Source: Geobacillus sp. 46C-IIa (GTDB lineage: Bacteria > Bacillota > Bacilli > Bacillales > Anoxybacillaceae). Taken from it: 64,000 nt of DNA. The notes under the pieces are model-generated. The model was not told where the DNA came from, did no database searches, and saw nothing but the letters and a program-made list of their open reading frames with translations. The stretch lies in assembly GCF_014679505.1 (NCBI RefSeq), contig NZ_CP061474.1, positions 1,704,001 through 1,768,000 of the forward strand, in the 5' to 3' direction. The position numbers and the translations under genes were made by a program. This document shows positions 33,721-42,480 of this stretch, in pieces (the first letter of the stretch is position 1; every line of letters begins with the position of its first letter).

Positions 33721-34608
33721 TTATGAAGCCAACTCCCCGCGTGCCGCCTTTTCTTTCCTTCCGTTCTTCACCGCCATCCATACCGCTGCCGCCCAACCGA
33801 GCATAATCAAACCGTATGCCGCTGGGTAAATCGCTGCCGGCGCCTCCCAAGCGTGAAGGAGCGTGCGGACGTTCGTCAAAATGATGAGCCCGCCAACGAG
33901 CACCCCAAGCAAATGGGACGGCAACTTGCGCACGAGCCAGGCAGCAATCGGTGCAGCAACGATCCCGCCGGCCATAAGCGTCAGCACCCAATACCAGTTG
34001 ACTTGCTCCCAGCCAAGGGAAATCGCAAATCCTAATGTCGCCGACAGCGCGATGGCGAATTCGGACGTATCGACGGTGCCGATGACTTTGCGTGCTTCGG
34101 TGCCTTTATTCGCCAACAACACCGGCGTGGCGATCGGCCCCCAGCCTCCGCCGCCGGTCGCATCAAGGAACCCAGCCGCTAATCCAAGTGGGATGAGCTG
34201 CCTGTTTGACCATTGTTTTTGCGGTTTGGACAACGAACGGCCGTTTAAAAACAAAAACCGATAAATAATATAGAAGCCAAGCGTTAACAAAAACAACGAG
34301 ATGTACGGTTTAATCAAATCCCCTGGCAACTTGCTTAAAAAGCACGCCCCAACAAACGCACCGACTGACCCGGGAATAATCAACTTGATCACCATGCCGC
34401 GGTCGACGTTGCCAAATTTCCAATGGGACACCCCAGACGCCGCAGTCGTCACGACTTCCGCGAGATGAACGGATGCTGAGGCGACAGCCGGGGCGATGCC
34501 GAACGTCAATAAGAGTGTCGTCGATGTGACTCCATACGCCATTCCGAGCGATCCATCAATGAGCTGGGCGATAAAGCCAACGAACACAAACACAATCCAC
34601 TTTTTCAC
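33721..34608 (-). CDS. Sulfite/sulfoacetate exporter, TauE/SafE family
   Basis: 295-aa membrane protein of about eight spans. Family features: FVGFIAQLIDGSLGMAYG at the N-terminus, SVHLAEVVTTAASG, and the second-half repeat AAGFLDATGGGGWGPIATPVLL. TauE/SafE proteins move sulfite, sulfoacetate or similar anions. I chose the GTG at 34608 with GGAGGGAG upstream, which gives the proper MKKW start. Its promoter has a palindrome spanning the -35 box, pointing to repression by a dimeric regulator; sulfur control is plausible but not shown. Confidence 0.88.
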   Translation of the reverse strand: MKKWIVFVFVGFIAQLIDGSLGMAYGVTSTTLLLTFGIAPAVASASVHLAEVVTTAASGVSHWKFGNVDRGMVIKLIIPGSVGAFVGACFLSKLPGDLIKPYISLFLLTLGFYIIYRFLFLNGRSLSKPQKQWSNRQLIPLGLAAGFLDATGGGGWGPIATPVLLANKGTEARKVIGTVDTSEFAIALSATLGFAISLGWEQVNWYWVLTLMAGGIVAAPIAAWLVRKLPSHLLGVLVGGLIILTNVRTLLHAWEAPAAIYPAAYGLIMLGWAAAVWMAVKNGRKEKAARGELAS

Positions 34609-34654
34609 CTTTCTCCCTCCATTTGCAACGTTTGAATGGATAGCTGATGTATTT

Positions 34655-34692
34655 AATTTAATTCCCACTATTCATAGTTGTCAACTATGAAT
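34655..34692 (-). promoter_or_regulatory. Promoter of the TauE/SafE gene with operator over the -35 box
   Basis: On the minus strand a perfect TTGACA (34679-34684) is followed after 17-18 bases by a TAAATT-like -10 box. Arms ATTCATAGTT (34670-34679) and AACTATGAAT (34683-34692), separated by 3 bases, form a perfect 10-bp dyad centred on the -35 box. A repressor bound there would exclude RNA polymerase. Confidence 0.7.
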
Positions 34693-34878
34693 TTTTAAAA
34701 ATAAAAAAATTCGCCCATTCCCTTGTCGTTCGTGTCTATGGCGTGCGAAAAATGCGCAAGTTTTGCCGCGGCGCGATCACTGACCGATGTTTTTTATGAA
34801 ACAAGCTTCGTTCGCCGCCTGGACAGGAAAATTGCCGCTTGCAAACCGATGATTGTCATACAAAGAAGTTTGATAGAG
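34693..34878. other. Gene-free stretch between TauE/SafE promoter and glnA terminator
   Basis: AT-rich just after the palindrome, then ordinary sequence. No ORF with a ribosome site seen. Confidence 0.4.
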
Positions 34879-34909
34879 AAAAGGCGCCCTGAACTGCAGA
34901 GCGCCCTTT
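34879..34909 (-). terminator. Terminator of glnA
   Basis: On the minus strand GGCGCTCTG and CAGGGCGCC pair (one wobble), followed by TTTT, starting about 12 bases after the glnA stop. Confidence 0.75.
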
Positions 34910-34919
34910 GTTTGCCCTA

Positions 34920-36278
34920 TTAAAACTTCCCTTGATATTGTTCGATTTCCCACGTATGAACCGCCGTGCGATAATTGTTCCATTCCTCTTTTTTCATCGC
35001 CACGTATTCATTGAATACATGCTCGCCAAGCGTCGCACGGCCGATTTCACCGCCTTCGAATGCCGCGATGGCAGCGCCTAAGTTTTCCGGCAAGTTGTCG
35101 ATGCCAAGTTCGACGCGGCGTTCTTCTGGCATATGGAAAATGTCTTCATCGATCGCTGCTGGAGGCGTTAAGCCTTTTTCCACACCATCAAGGCCTGCTG
35201 CCGCGATAATGGCGTATGCCAAGTACGGATTGGCCGACGGATCCGGGCAGCGCAGCTCGACGCGCGTTGCCATGCCGCGCTTCGCCGGGATGCGGATGAG
35301 CGCCGAACGGTTGGAAGCCGACCATGCGATGTAGCAAGGCGCTTCATATCCTGGCACAAGCCGCTTATACGAATTGACGAGCGGGTTTGTCACCGCAGCA
35401 AAGTTTTTCACGTTTTTCAACAAGCCGGCGATAAACTGGTACGCTGTTTCCGACAGCTGGTTCGCGTCGTTTGGATCAAAAAACGCATTTTCCCCATCTT
35501 TAAACAAAGAAATGTTCACATGCATCCCCGAACCGTTGATGCCGAACACCGGCTTCGGCATAAATGTCGCGTGAAGGCCGAATTTGCCGGCGATCGTTTT
35601 GACGACCCATTTGTATGTCGTCGCGTTGTCCGCCGCGCCGAGCGCATCCGCATATTTGAAGTTGATTTCGTGCTGTCCTTCCGCCACTTCATGGTGCGAT
35701 GCTTCAATCGTAAAGCCCATCGCTTTTAAGGCGCGGTAAATTTCGAGACGAACGCGTTCACCCAAGTCTTTCGGGGACGGTTCAAAATACCCGCCGTTAT
35801 CATGGAGTTCAAGTGTCGGGTTGCCATTTTCATCGGCTTTGAACAAGAAAAATTCAAGCTCCGGACCGACCGAAATCGTGTATCCTTTTTCTGCTGCCCG
35901 CTCAACCGTTTTTTTCAGCACGTTGCGCGGATCGCCTTCAAACGGCGTGCCGTCCGGGTTAGCGACCGAGCAGAGGAAGCGCGCTTCCGCATAGCCCTCT
36001 TCGACCGTCCACGGCAACACTGCAAACGTATTTAAATCTGGAACAAGGTACAAGTCGGAACGATTGATCGGCGAAAACCCTTTGATCGACGAACCGTCGA
36101 ACATGATTTTCCCTGCGACGACGTCATCGAGCTGTTCGGCCGTCACCGTTACATGCTTTAAAATTCCTTCAATGTCAACGAACTGCAAATGGAGAAGCTC
36201 AACGTTTTTTTGTTTGATCGTTTCTTTAATTTGTTCCAACAACCCCGTTTGTGTAGAGGAAACGAACGATTTCGACAT
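34920..36278 (-). CDS. glnA: Glutamine synthetase, type I (GSI-alpha)
   Basis: 452-aa enzyme making glutamine from glutamate, ammonia and ATP; forms dodecamers. Seen: MFDGSSIKGF (Asp loop), GPELEFFLF with metal-binding Glu, the ASHHEVAEGQHEINF metal/substrate region, NGSGMHVNISL, the ATP-loop KRLVPGYEAP, and NRSALIRIPAKRG. The adenylylation site of beta-type enzymes is not expected in this group. In B. subtilis glnA follows glnR; here no glnR is adjacent, so this is either a second GS or a rearranged locus. An exact GlnR/TnrA-type box overlaps its start codon. Confidence 0.95.
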   Translation of the reverse strand: MSKSFVSSTQTGLLEQIKETIKQKNVELLHLQFVDIEGILKHVTVTAEQLDDVVAGKIMFDGSSIKGFSPINRSDLYLVPDLNTFAVLPWTVEEGYAEARFLCSVANPDGTPFEGDPRNVLKKTVERAAEKGYTISVGPELEFFLFKADENGNPTLELHDNGGYFEPSPKDLGERVRLEIYRALKAMGFTIEASHHEVAEGQHEINFKYADALGAADNATTYKWVVKTIAGKFGLHATFMPKPVFGINGSGMHVNISLFKDGENAFFDPNDANQLSETAYQFIAGLLKNVKNFAAVTNPLVNSYKRLVPGYEAPCYIAWSASNRSALIRIPAKRGMATRVELRCPDPSANPYLAYAIIAAAGLDGVEKGLTPPAAIDEDIFHMPEERRVELGIDNLPENLGAAIAAFEGGEIGRATLGEHVFNEYVAMKKEEWNNYRTAVHTWEIEQYQGKF

Positions 36279-36294
36279 GTCACATTACCTCACA
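36278..36294. promoter_or_regulatory. GlnR/TnrA-type box overlapping the glnA ribosome site and start
   Basis: TGTCACATTACCTCACA fits TGTNA-N7-TNACA exactly (TGTCA 36278-36282, TCACA 36290-36294). It lies about 24-40 bases downstream of the predicted start of transcription, covering the ribosome site and the first base of the start codon, a position suited for roadblock or start-site control. Confidence 0.6.
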
Positions 36295-36324
36295 TTCGTA
36301 CGTTTATTTTCCTAACATGCTTTT

Positions 36325-36353
36325 ATTATAGAAAAAGAGCAGCCGTTTGGCAA
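36325..36353 (-). promoter_or_regulatory. Sigma-A promoter of glnA
   Basis: On the minus strand TTGCCA (36348-36353), a 17-base spacer and a perfect TATAAT (36325-36330). Leader about 40 bases. Confidence 0.8.
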
Positions 36354-36447
36354 CCCTTTTTTCATCAATTTTTCTGTATTTTTATAACGTTTTTTTGCAA
36401 TCGCTTTCAAAAATAGGAGAGAAAAATGGATATTTATGCAAAAAATA

Positions 36448-36483
36448 AACAGCTTGGGGAACGCTCGTTTCCCTCAAGCTGTT
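36448..36483 (-). terminator. Terminator of the gamma-glutamylcyclotransferase gene
   Basis: AACAGCTTGAGGGAA and TTCCCCAAGCTGTT pair on the minus strand with one mismatch, followed by a T-rich tract. Confidence 0.8.
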
Positions 36484-36504
36484 CTTAGTCACTCGCTATC
36501 GATG

Positions 36505-36894
36505 TTACATTTTCTCCTCACGCCGCCGCCATGATCCGGACGGAATGGGCGGCAAGCCGGCCGCTTTTTCCGGCGGATAAACGTACACATACCCTTCAAC
36601 CGGCTGATAGACATCCCGAACCCATACCCGATCGTATTCATTGTCGTCCCGCCCTTCCGCATAGTCTTCAAGCTCATCCATCGCTTTGAGCCCCTCTTCC
36701 GTCACCGTCAGCCATTCCCCTTCCACTTCCCCTTCTTCTCCGAGCACAAGCGCGGGGTACGAGCCGACGTTGTATAAACGGCCGCTTACTTTCCCTGGGC
36801 ATGCGGCGAGAACGTACGGGGCGGCGACATGATGGTTGTCCTCGCCGGTCAGCAACGTTCCATACACAAACACCCGATATCGTCGTTTTGCCAT
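36505..36894 (-). CDS. Gamma-glutamylcyclotransferase family protein
   Basis: 129-aa protein with the family motif FVYGTLLTGEDNHH (P-loop-like YGTL), GSYPALVLGEEGEVEGEW in the core and ELEDYAEG, where a Glu acts as base in the family. It releases 5-oxoproline from gamma-glutamyl compounds. Start at 36894 behind GAGGAG; the upstream in-frame codons (from 36960) look spurious. Monocistronic. Confidence 0.85.
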   Translation of the reverse strand: MAKRRYRVFVYGTLLTGEDNHHVAAPYVLAACPGKVSGRLYNVGSYPALVLGEEGEVEGEWLTVTEEGLKAMDELEDYAEGRDDNEYDRVWVRDVYQPVEGYVYVYPPEKAAGLPPIPSGSWRRREEKM

Positions 36895-37037
36895 CTCCTC
36901 GCTCTCCTTTTTGTTTACATAATGCAAATTATGAAAACTCAAAGGATGAAACAAAAACAATGGAAGCCCTGCCTCTCATCCATCCTTGCCGCTCCGAAGC
37001 GGCGCCAGTGTGAATTTGTCTAGCGATTGACGGCAGC

Positions 37038-37080
37038 AAAAAAGCCGTGCCAGGCTGCACTCGCGAAGCAACGGCACGGC
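37038..37080 (-). terminator. Terminator of the thioredoxin-like gene
   Basis: GCCGTGCC and GGCACGGC pair across a 21-base loop on the minus strand and are followed by six T's. Confidence 0.8.
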
Positions 37081-37152
37081 GGTGACGATTTCTTGACGAA
37101 CGAATGACGCTTTTTTCATCATACGTGTTTGATCAGGAAATGTCAATCATTT

Positions 37153-37719
37153 TTACGACGTTGGCTTCCACTTAATGCTGCAGCCGATGCTCGGCTTTTG
37201 GTCTTCCGGCACCGGACGACCCGCCAGCAAGGCGTCAAGCGCCGCGCGAATCGACTCTCCGGTGACCGGAATGCCGTTGTTTGGGCGCGAATCGTCAAGC
37301 TGGCCGCGATAGACGCACTTCCGTTCGCGGTCAAAAATGTAAAAATCCGGGGTGCAGGCGGCGTCGTATGCTTTCGCCACTTCCTGCGTCTCATCGTATA
37401 AGTACGGGAACGGATAGCCGAGCTCTTCGGCCACCTTTTTCATGTTTTCCGGGGAGTCTTCCGGATATTGTTCGGCGTCGTTGGCGTTGATCGCGACAAA
37501 CGACACCCCTTTTGGCATGTAGTCGTTCGCTAAGCGGACGAGTTCGTGCTGTACATGTTTCACAAACGGACAATGGTTGCAAATAAACATAATGACGGTC
37601 GCGACGTCTGATTTTACATCGTCAAGACGGACAAGTCGACCATCGACGGCGTTCGTGAGAGCAAACGGCGGCGCCTGTTTGCCGAGCGGAAACATGTTCG
37701 ATTCAACAGCTGGCATCAT
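37153..37719 (-). CDS. Thioredoxin-family redox protein (AhpC/TSA-like)
   Basis: 188-aa soluble thioredoxin-fold protein. Active-site-like Cys47-Asn-His-Cys50 followed by Pro (FICNHCPFVKH) gives a CXXC motif; VAINANDAEQYPEDSPENM and the cis-Pro segment TPDFYIFD are typical of the 'thioredoxin family protein' group near peroxiredoxins. No signal peptide, so cytoplasmic. Two adjacent ATG codons (37719, 37716) follow AAAGGGTG. The second conserved part near the C-terminus (IGCSIKWK) has a further Cys. Confidence 0.85.
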   Translation of the reverse strand: MMPAVESNMFPLGKQAPPFALTNAVDGRLVRLDDVKSDVATVIMFICNHCPFVKHVQHELVRLANDYMPKGVSFVAINANDAEQYPEDSPENMKKVAEELGYPFPYLYDETQEVAKAYDAACTPDFYIFDRERKCVYRGQLDDSRPNNGIPVTGESIRAALDALLAGRPVPEDQKPSIGCSIKWKPTS

Positions 37720-37849
37720 GAACACCCTTTCTCTCCTTTTTTTCTTCCTCATTATACCAAAGGGCAGACGCCCCTACAAATATGCCGCCCAAACCGAACA
37801 AACAGGCGCCGCATATGATGCCACATAGGCGAATGGAAAGGAGGTTTTT

Positions 37850-38698
37850 ATGACATTGATTTACATGAACAAGCAAGTGAATCCCCGTGTATACAGCGCG
37901 GCTCCTCCCCCATCCTCACACGTCATGTTCTATCACCGCCGAACGGCCGCAGACGAACTGCTCGACGAGCAAAAACAGTTATTTGAACAGCTGGCAGAAA
38001 CGCTCGCCCGGATCGGGCAGGCAGTGGAAGAGGGGCAAATGAAACAGGCGCAACAGTGCGAGCAGACAGCTGGCGCCTTCGCCCTCCTTGAACAATCGCT
38101 TGTCGCCGGACAGACGGAACAGACAAAGCTTGGCGGGCAGCTCGTTCAGGCGCTCGCTGATCTCAGGCAGACGGTGACAGCGGGGCAAGCGGAGCAAACA
38201 AAGCTCTATCAGGAGCTTGCCGAAGCACTCGCTCGCCTTGAGCAATCACTCCTCACCCAGCAGCAAACAGAAAGCGAGCGGCAGCGTGCATGGGAAGAAC
38301 AATTTGCAAAAGAAGAAACAGCGCGCCAAGCCGTCATTGAAGCGTTGACCGTGCAAAGCGAAGCGGTGCGCCGGCTCGAACAGCGGACAGCCGAGCGGGA
38401 ACAGCTGGCCGAAGGGATGGCCGTCCGCCTTGAAGGGCAAGAAAAACTGTACCAAAAGCTGATCGACCAGCTCGAGCTGCAGCATGTCTTTCACCAGACG
38501 GTGATCGAACGGCTCGAAGCGCAAGAAGCAGCGCAATACAAAATCACCCGTCAGCTCGACAGCTTAAAAGAGGCGCTGTACGAACGGTGTTCGTTTATCG
38601 TTGACGGCGTGAAGCAGCTGTTTCATTCTTTCTTCCCCGGGCGCAGTCAAAAAGCCAATCGTCAAACGGCCGAACAGGAAGAGTCGCTCCACGTTTAG
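37850..38698 (+). CDS. Long coiled-coil protein with internal repeats (282 aa)
   Basis: ATG follows a perfect AAAGGAGG. After a Pro-rich N-terminus (NPRVYSAAPPPSSH) residues about 34-240 are almost continuous heptads rich in Glu, Gln, Ala and Leu. Within them a unit of roughly 30 residues recurs at least three times, each with an LEQSL- or LRQTV-like end and a AGQxEQTKL junction. The C-terminus has a hydrophobic patch (CSFIVDGVKQLFHSFF) that might bind a membrane or partner. I recognise no family. Reads as a structural or spacer protein; terminator follows. Confidence 0.75.
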   Translation: MTLIYMNKQVNPRVYSAAPPPSSHVMFYHRRTAADELLDEQKQLFEQLAETLARIGQAVEEGQMKQAQQCEQTAGAFALLEQSLVAGQTEQTKLGGQLVQALADLRQTVTAGQAEQTKLYQELAEALARLEQSLLTQQQTESERQRAWEEQFAKEETARQAVIEALTVQSEAVRRLEQRTAEREQLAEGMAVRLEGQEKLYQKLIDQLELQHVFHQTVIERLEAQEAAQYKITRQLDSLKEALYERCSFIVDGVKQLFHSFFPGRSQKANRQTAEQEESLHV

Positions 38699-38750
38699 GC
38701 TTAGCGGTCGACCGCAAGCAGGCCGCCTATTAGGCTCCTTCCTTGCCCAA

Positions 38751-38780
38751 TCCGCCGCCGAAAACGGCGGACTATTTTTT
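38751..38780 (+). terminator. Terminator after the coiled-coil gene
   Basis: TCCGCCG and CGGCGGA pair and are followed by TATTTTTT. Confidence 0.75.
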
Positions 38781-38878
38781 GGCCTCGCCGCGAGACTAGG
38801 CAAATCAATGGACAAAACGGAGCCAAACCGAGCATAATAAAACTACCTATTTTTCACCTTGAACAAAGAGGAGGAACG

Positions 38879-39886
38879 ATGATGGCGCTCGAGCTCAGCG
38901 TCCTTGACCAATCGCCGATCGCCGAAGGCATGACGGCGGAAACGGCGCTTGAAAACACCGTCCGGCTCGCCCAATTTGTCGAAGAGCTCGGCTATCAGCG
39001 GTTTTGGGTGTCCGAGCATCATGACACGAACAGCCTCGCCGGCTCATCCCCGGAAGTGCTGCTCGGCCATATCGGGGCGAAAACGTCGCGCATCCGCATC
39101 GGCTCCGGCGGCGTGATGCTGCCGCATTACAGCCCTTATAAGGTAGCGGAAAATTTCCACGTACTTGCCGGACTCCACGCCGGCCGTGTTGATTTAGGCA
39201 TCGGGCGGGCGCCCGGCGGCATGCCGCGGGCGACGATCGCCCTGCAAGGCGACAGGCGCCGACCGGTCGACCGTTATCCGGAGCAAATCGATGACTTGCT
39301 CGGCTACTTGTATGACACCCTTCCGTCGGTGCATCCGCTTTATGGGGTGAAAGCGACGCCGATCGTCCAATCGCCGCCTGATGTATGGCTGCTCGGCTCG
39401 AGCTCGGAAACGGCCAAGCTGGCAGCGGATAAAGGGTTGCCGTACGTGTTCGCCCAATTTATTAACGGCGAAGGCGGCGAACAATATGCAAAACTGTATC
39501 GTGACCGATTTACCCCATCTCCGTATTTGGCCGAGCCGCGCGCGATGGTCGCCGTGTTTGCGATTTGCGCCGAGACCGATGAAAAAGCAGAATGGATTGC
39601 TGGCAGCCTCGACTTGACGCTGCTGATGATCGAGCAAGGGATGGCGGTGAACGGCACGCCAAGCCCAGAAAAAGCCGCGGCGTATCCGTACAGCCCGTAC
39701 GAGCGCAAACGGGTCGTGGACAACCGGAAACGAATGATCGTCGGCAGCCCGGCGCGCGTCAAAGATGAACTATACCGGCTGTGCGAAGCATATGAAACGG
39801 AAGAGATCATGCTCGTTACGATTACATACGATTTCCATGACAAGCTCACCTCATTCCGGCTGATCGCCGAGGCGGTATGGGGGTGA
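38879..39886 (+). CDS. Luciferase-like (LLM class) flavin-dependent oxidoreductase
   Basis: 335-aa TIM-barrel flavoprotein of the bacterial luciferase family. Seen: LSVLDQSPIAEGMT, RFWVSEHHDTNSLAGSSPEV, GSGGVMLPHYSPYKVAENF and DLGIGRAPGG, the usual markers of the YceB/CabA-like single-component group. It uses reduced FMN to oxidise an unknown organic substrate. Two adjacent ATG codons follow GAGGAGG. The stop is four bases before the MOSC gene, so both are one operon. Confidence 0.9.
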   Translation: MMALELSVLDQSPIAEGMTAETALENTVRLAQFVEELGYQRFWVSEHHDTNSLAGSSPEVLLGHIGAKTSRIRIGSGGVMLPHYSPYKVAENFHVLAGLHAGRVDLGIGRAPGGMPRATIALQGDRRRPVDRYPEQIDDLLGYLYDTLPSVHPLYGVKATPIVQSPPDVWLLGSSSETAKLAADKGLPYVFAQFINGEGGEQYAKLYRDRFTPSPYLAEPRAMVAVFAICAETDEKAEWIAGSLDLTLLMIEQGMAVNGTPSPEKAAAYPYSPYERKRVVDNRKRMIVGSPARVKDELYRLCEAYETEEIMLVTITYDFHDKLTSFRLIAEAVWG

Positions 39887-39890
39887 ACAA

Positions 39891-40538
39891 ATGCAAATCG
39901 TTTCCATTAACGTCGGAAAGCCGAAAACAATAGAGGTAAATGGCCAGCTGCTAGTGACCGGCATTGACAAAACGCCAGTCGCCGGACCGGTCGCTGTCGG
40001 CAAACAAAACTTAGCCGGGGACGGGCAAGCGGATCTTGTCCATCACGGCGGGGAAGACAAAGCCATTTGCGCCTATCCATCAGAACATTTCGCCTATTGG
40101 GAACAGAAATATGCCCGTCCATTTCCCCCAAGCTCGTTTGGAGAAAACTGGACGCTCTCTGGACTGACCGAAGAAAATGCATGCCTTGGCGACATTTATG
40201 CCGCCGGCACGGCGCTCGTGCAAGTGTCGCAGCCGCGCCAACCATGTTCGAAACTCGCACTTCGCCACCGGCTTCCGGATTTGCCGAAAGCCGTCTGTCA
40301 AACGGGAAAAAGCGGATTTTATTTTCGGGTGCTGAAAGAAGGCATCGTCGAGCCGGAAGCCCCGCTGATCCTCATTGAGCGCGGCCCTGGGGAGTTATCG
40401 ATCGCCTATATAAACCACATTTACTATCATGAGCGGGACAACATCGCAGCCCTAGAACAAATCGCCCATCACCCAGCCCTATCAACGAGCTGGCGCGAAG
40501 CGTTTCTTCACCGCCTCACCAACCAGAGGAAACGGTAA
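39891..40538 (+). CDS. MOSC domain protein, YiiM type
   Basis: 215-aa MOSC protein. Conserved marks are HHGGEDKAICAYPSEHFAYWE, FGENWTLSGL and the metal/sulfur-carrier Cys119 in QPRQPCSKL. MOSC proteins bind or transfer sulfur to molybdenum cofactor; YiiM reduces N-hydroxylated compounds in E. coli with molybdenum cofactor. Coupling with an LLM oxidoreductase suggests joint handling of an N- or S-containing compound, which is inference. Confidence 0.88.
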   Translation: MQIVSINVGKPKTIEVNGQLLVTGIDKTPVAGPVAVGKQNLAGDGQADLVHHGGEDKAICAYPSEHFAYWEQKYARPFPPSSFGENWTLSGLTEENACLGDIYAAGTALVQVSQPRQPCSKLALRHRLPDLPKAVCQTGKSGFYFRVLKEGIVEPEAPLILIERGPGELSIAYINHIYYHERDNIAALEQIAHHPALSTSWREAFLHRLTNQRKR

Positions 40539-40601
40539 ACCATTAAGATAACATCGTTCGCCTATTTAGCGTAACTTGCGAAGGATCACCAATCACAAAA
40601 C

Positions 40602-40671
40602 AGGCGCCCCTGTTTGAACGGCACTCCTGCATGCTTTGCAGCACTCCGTTCGCCTGTCGGGGCGCCTTTTT
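40602..40671. terminator. Bidirectional terminator with an extended stem
   Basis: AGGCGCCCC (40602-40610) and GGGGCGCCT (40659-40667) enclose about 48 bases that can fold further, and T's follow on the plus strand. It separates the convergent MOSC gene and ABC exporter. Confidence 0.65.
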
Positions 40672-40680
40672 CTCTTCTCG

Positions 40681-42480
40681 CTACGCTTGCTGCACAACGC
40701 GCTCCCAATAACGGCGATACAAATGGAAATAAAAGCCTTTCGCCGCCAACAACTCTTCGTGCGTTCCTTGTTCAATCACCTTTCCTTCGTTCAACACGAG
40801 AATGCGGTCAGCATGTTGAATCGTATTCAGCCGATGGGCGATGACAAAACATGTCCGGCCATCCATCAGCCGCGCGAGCGCTTCTTGAATGCGCACTTCC
40901 GTCACCGTATCGATATTGCTCGTCGCTTCATCCAAAATCAATACGGACGGGGCAGCGACCATCGCCCGGGCGATGGCCAACAGCTGCCGCTGTCCTTGGC
41001 TGATCCCCCCACCGCCCGACGTCAAAACGGTGTCATAGCCGTTTGGCAGCTTCATAATAAAAGAATGGGCGTTCGCCCTCCGCGCCGCTTCCTCCACTTC
41101 TTCATCGGTCGCCTCAAGCCGCCCGTAGCGAATGTTGTCGCGAATCGTTCCTGAAAACAAAAACGTATCTTGGAGCACAAACGCCATATGCCGGCGCAAG
41201 CTCGCCCGCCTGATCGTCCGGCTGTCGCGGCCATCGATGAAAATCGCCCCCGCATCCGGATCATAAAAGCGGGTTAACAGCTGAAGCACCGTCGTTTTGC
41301 CCGCTCCAGTCGGACCGACGAGCGCGACGGTTTCCCCAGGGGAAACGGAAAAGGTGACGCCGCGAAGCGCGGGGCGCTGCTTGTCGTATGAAAACACCAC
41401 ATCGCGAAACTCGATATGCCCATCGAGCCGATCAAGCACTTCCGCTTCCTGTTCATCTTCTGCTTCGCGTGGGGTATCCAACATTTCCAACACCCGCTCC
41501 GCGCCGGCTAATGCGGACAGCAGCGTGTTCCATTGGTTGGCCAAATCGTTGAGCGGGCGGGTAAACTGGCGGGCGTATTCGGCAAATACAACGATCGTTC
41601 CGACTGACACGGCGCCTTTCACCGCGAGCCATCCACCGATGCCGGCAATAAGAGCGAAACTCAAGTTGTTTAAAAAGTTCATCAGCTTCGGAATGAAGCC
41701 GGAATACGTTTGCGCCCAAAACCCGGCTTGTTTCAGCTCGGCGTTTTTGCGCGCCACCTCCGCTTCCATCCGCTTCTCTTGAGAAAACAGCTTCACGACT
41801 TTTTGGCCGGAGATGACCTCTTCAATAAAGCCGTTCATCTCGCCAAGCGCGCGCTGCTGTTCGCGAAAGCGCGCCTGCGTCCGGCGCGTAATCCAGCGCA
41901 TCCCGGCGTACATGAGCGGCACAACGACGAGCGTTACGCCTGTCAACACGATGCTAAGTGAAACCATCACTGCCATCGCGCCGATCAGCGTCAACGTGCT
42001 GGCGATCACTTGGGTGACGGTGCTGTTAAACGTTTGGCTCATGTTATCGATGTCGTTTGTAATCCGGCTCATCAATTCGCCTTGCTGGCGGCGGTCAAAA
42101 AAAGAAATCGGCAGCTCATGAAAATGGCGAAACAGCCGCTCTCTGATTGCATGCACCGTCCGTTGGGCGACATCGACCATCCAATAGTTTTGCAAAAACG
42201 TCGCCGCGCCAAGGGCGGCATAAATGGCAAGAAGCAAAAGCAGCATCAGCACGAAACCGTCCGTCTTCCGCCCGACAATATACCCGTCAATCATCCGGCC
42301 GATCATGTACGGGCCGGCAAGCGCCAACGCCGAGCTGGTGACGACCATCGCGACCGCTGCGAACAGCTTCCGTTTTTGCGGGGCGATAAATGCCCAAAGC
42401 CGCCGCAATGTGCCTGCGCTGTTTTTTGCCCGCTGACCTGTCTCAAGGCGCGCTCCGTGGTGGCTATGCCGTAGTGACAT
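40681..42480 (-). CDS. yfiC: ABC exporter half-transporter (YfiC type)
   Basis: 599-aa fusion of a six-span exporter domain (about 40-330) and an ATPase. Walker A GPTGAGKTT, Walker B VLILDEATS and H-loop are complete, but the signature is ISQGQRQ instead of LSGGQ. I chose the ATG at 42480 with AAGAAGGG upstream; it overlaps the end of the partner gene by 17 bases. Together with the next gene it forms a heterodimeric multidrug-type exporter with one degenerate ATP site. Confidence 0.9.
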   Translation of the reverse strand: MSLRHSHHGARLETGQRAKNSAGTLRRLWAFIAPQKRKLFAAVAMVVTSSALALAGPYMIGRMIDGYIVGRKTDGFVLMLLLLLAIYAALGAATFLQNYWMVDVAQRTVHAIRERLFRHFHELPISFFDRRQQGELMSRITNDIDNMSQTFNSTVTQVIASTLTLIGAMAVMVSLSIVLTGVTLVVVPLMYAGMRWITRRTQARFREQQRALGEMNGFIEEVISGQKVVKLFSQEKRMEAEVARKNAELKQAGFWAQTYSGFIPKLMNFLNNLSFALIAGIGGWLAVKGAVSVGTIVVFAEYARQFTRPLNDLANQWNTLLSALAGAERVLEMLDTPREAEDEQEAEVLDRLDGHIEFRDVVFSYDKQRPALRGVTFSVSPGETVALVGPTGAGKTTVLQLLTRFYDPDAGAIFIDGRDSRTIRRASLRRHMAFVLQDTFLFSGTIRDNIRYGRLEATDEEVEEAARRANAHSFIMKLPNGYDTVLTSGGGGISQGQRQLLAIARAMVAAPSVLILDEATSNIDTVTEVRIQEALARLMDGRTCFVIAHRLNTIQHADRILVLNEGKVIEQGTHEELLAAKGFYFHLYRRYWERVVQQA

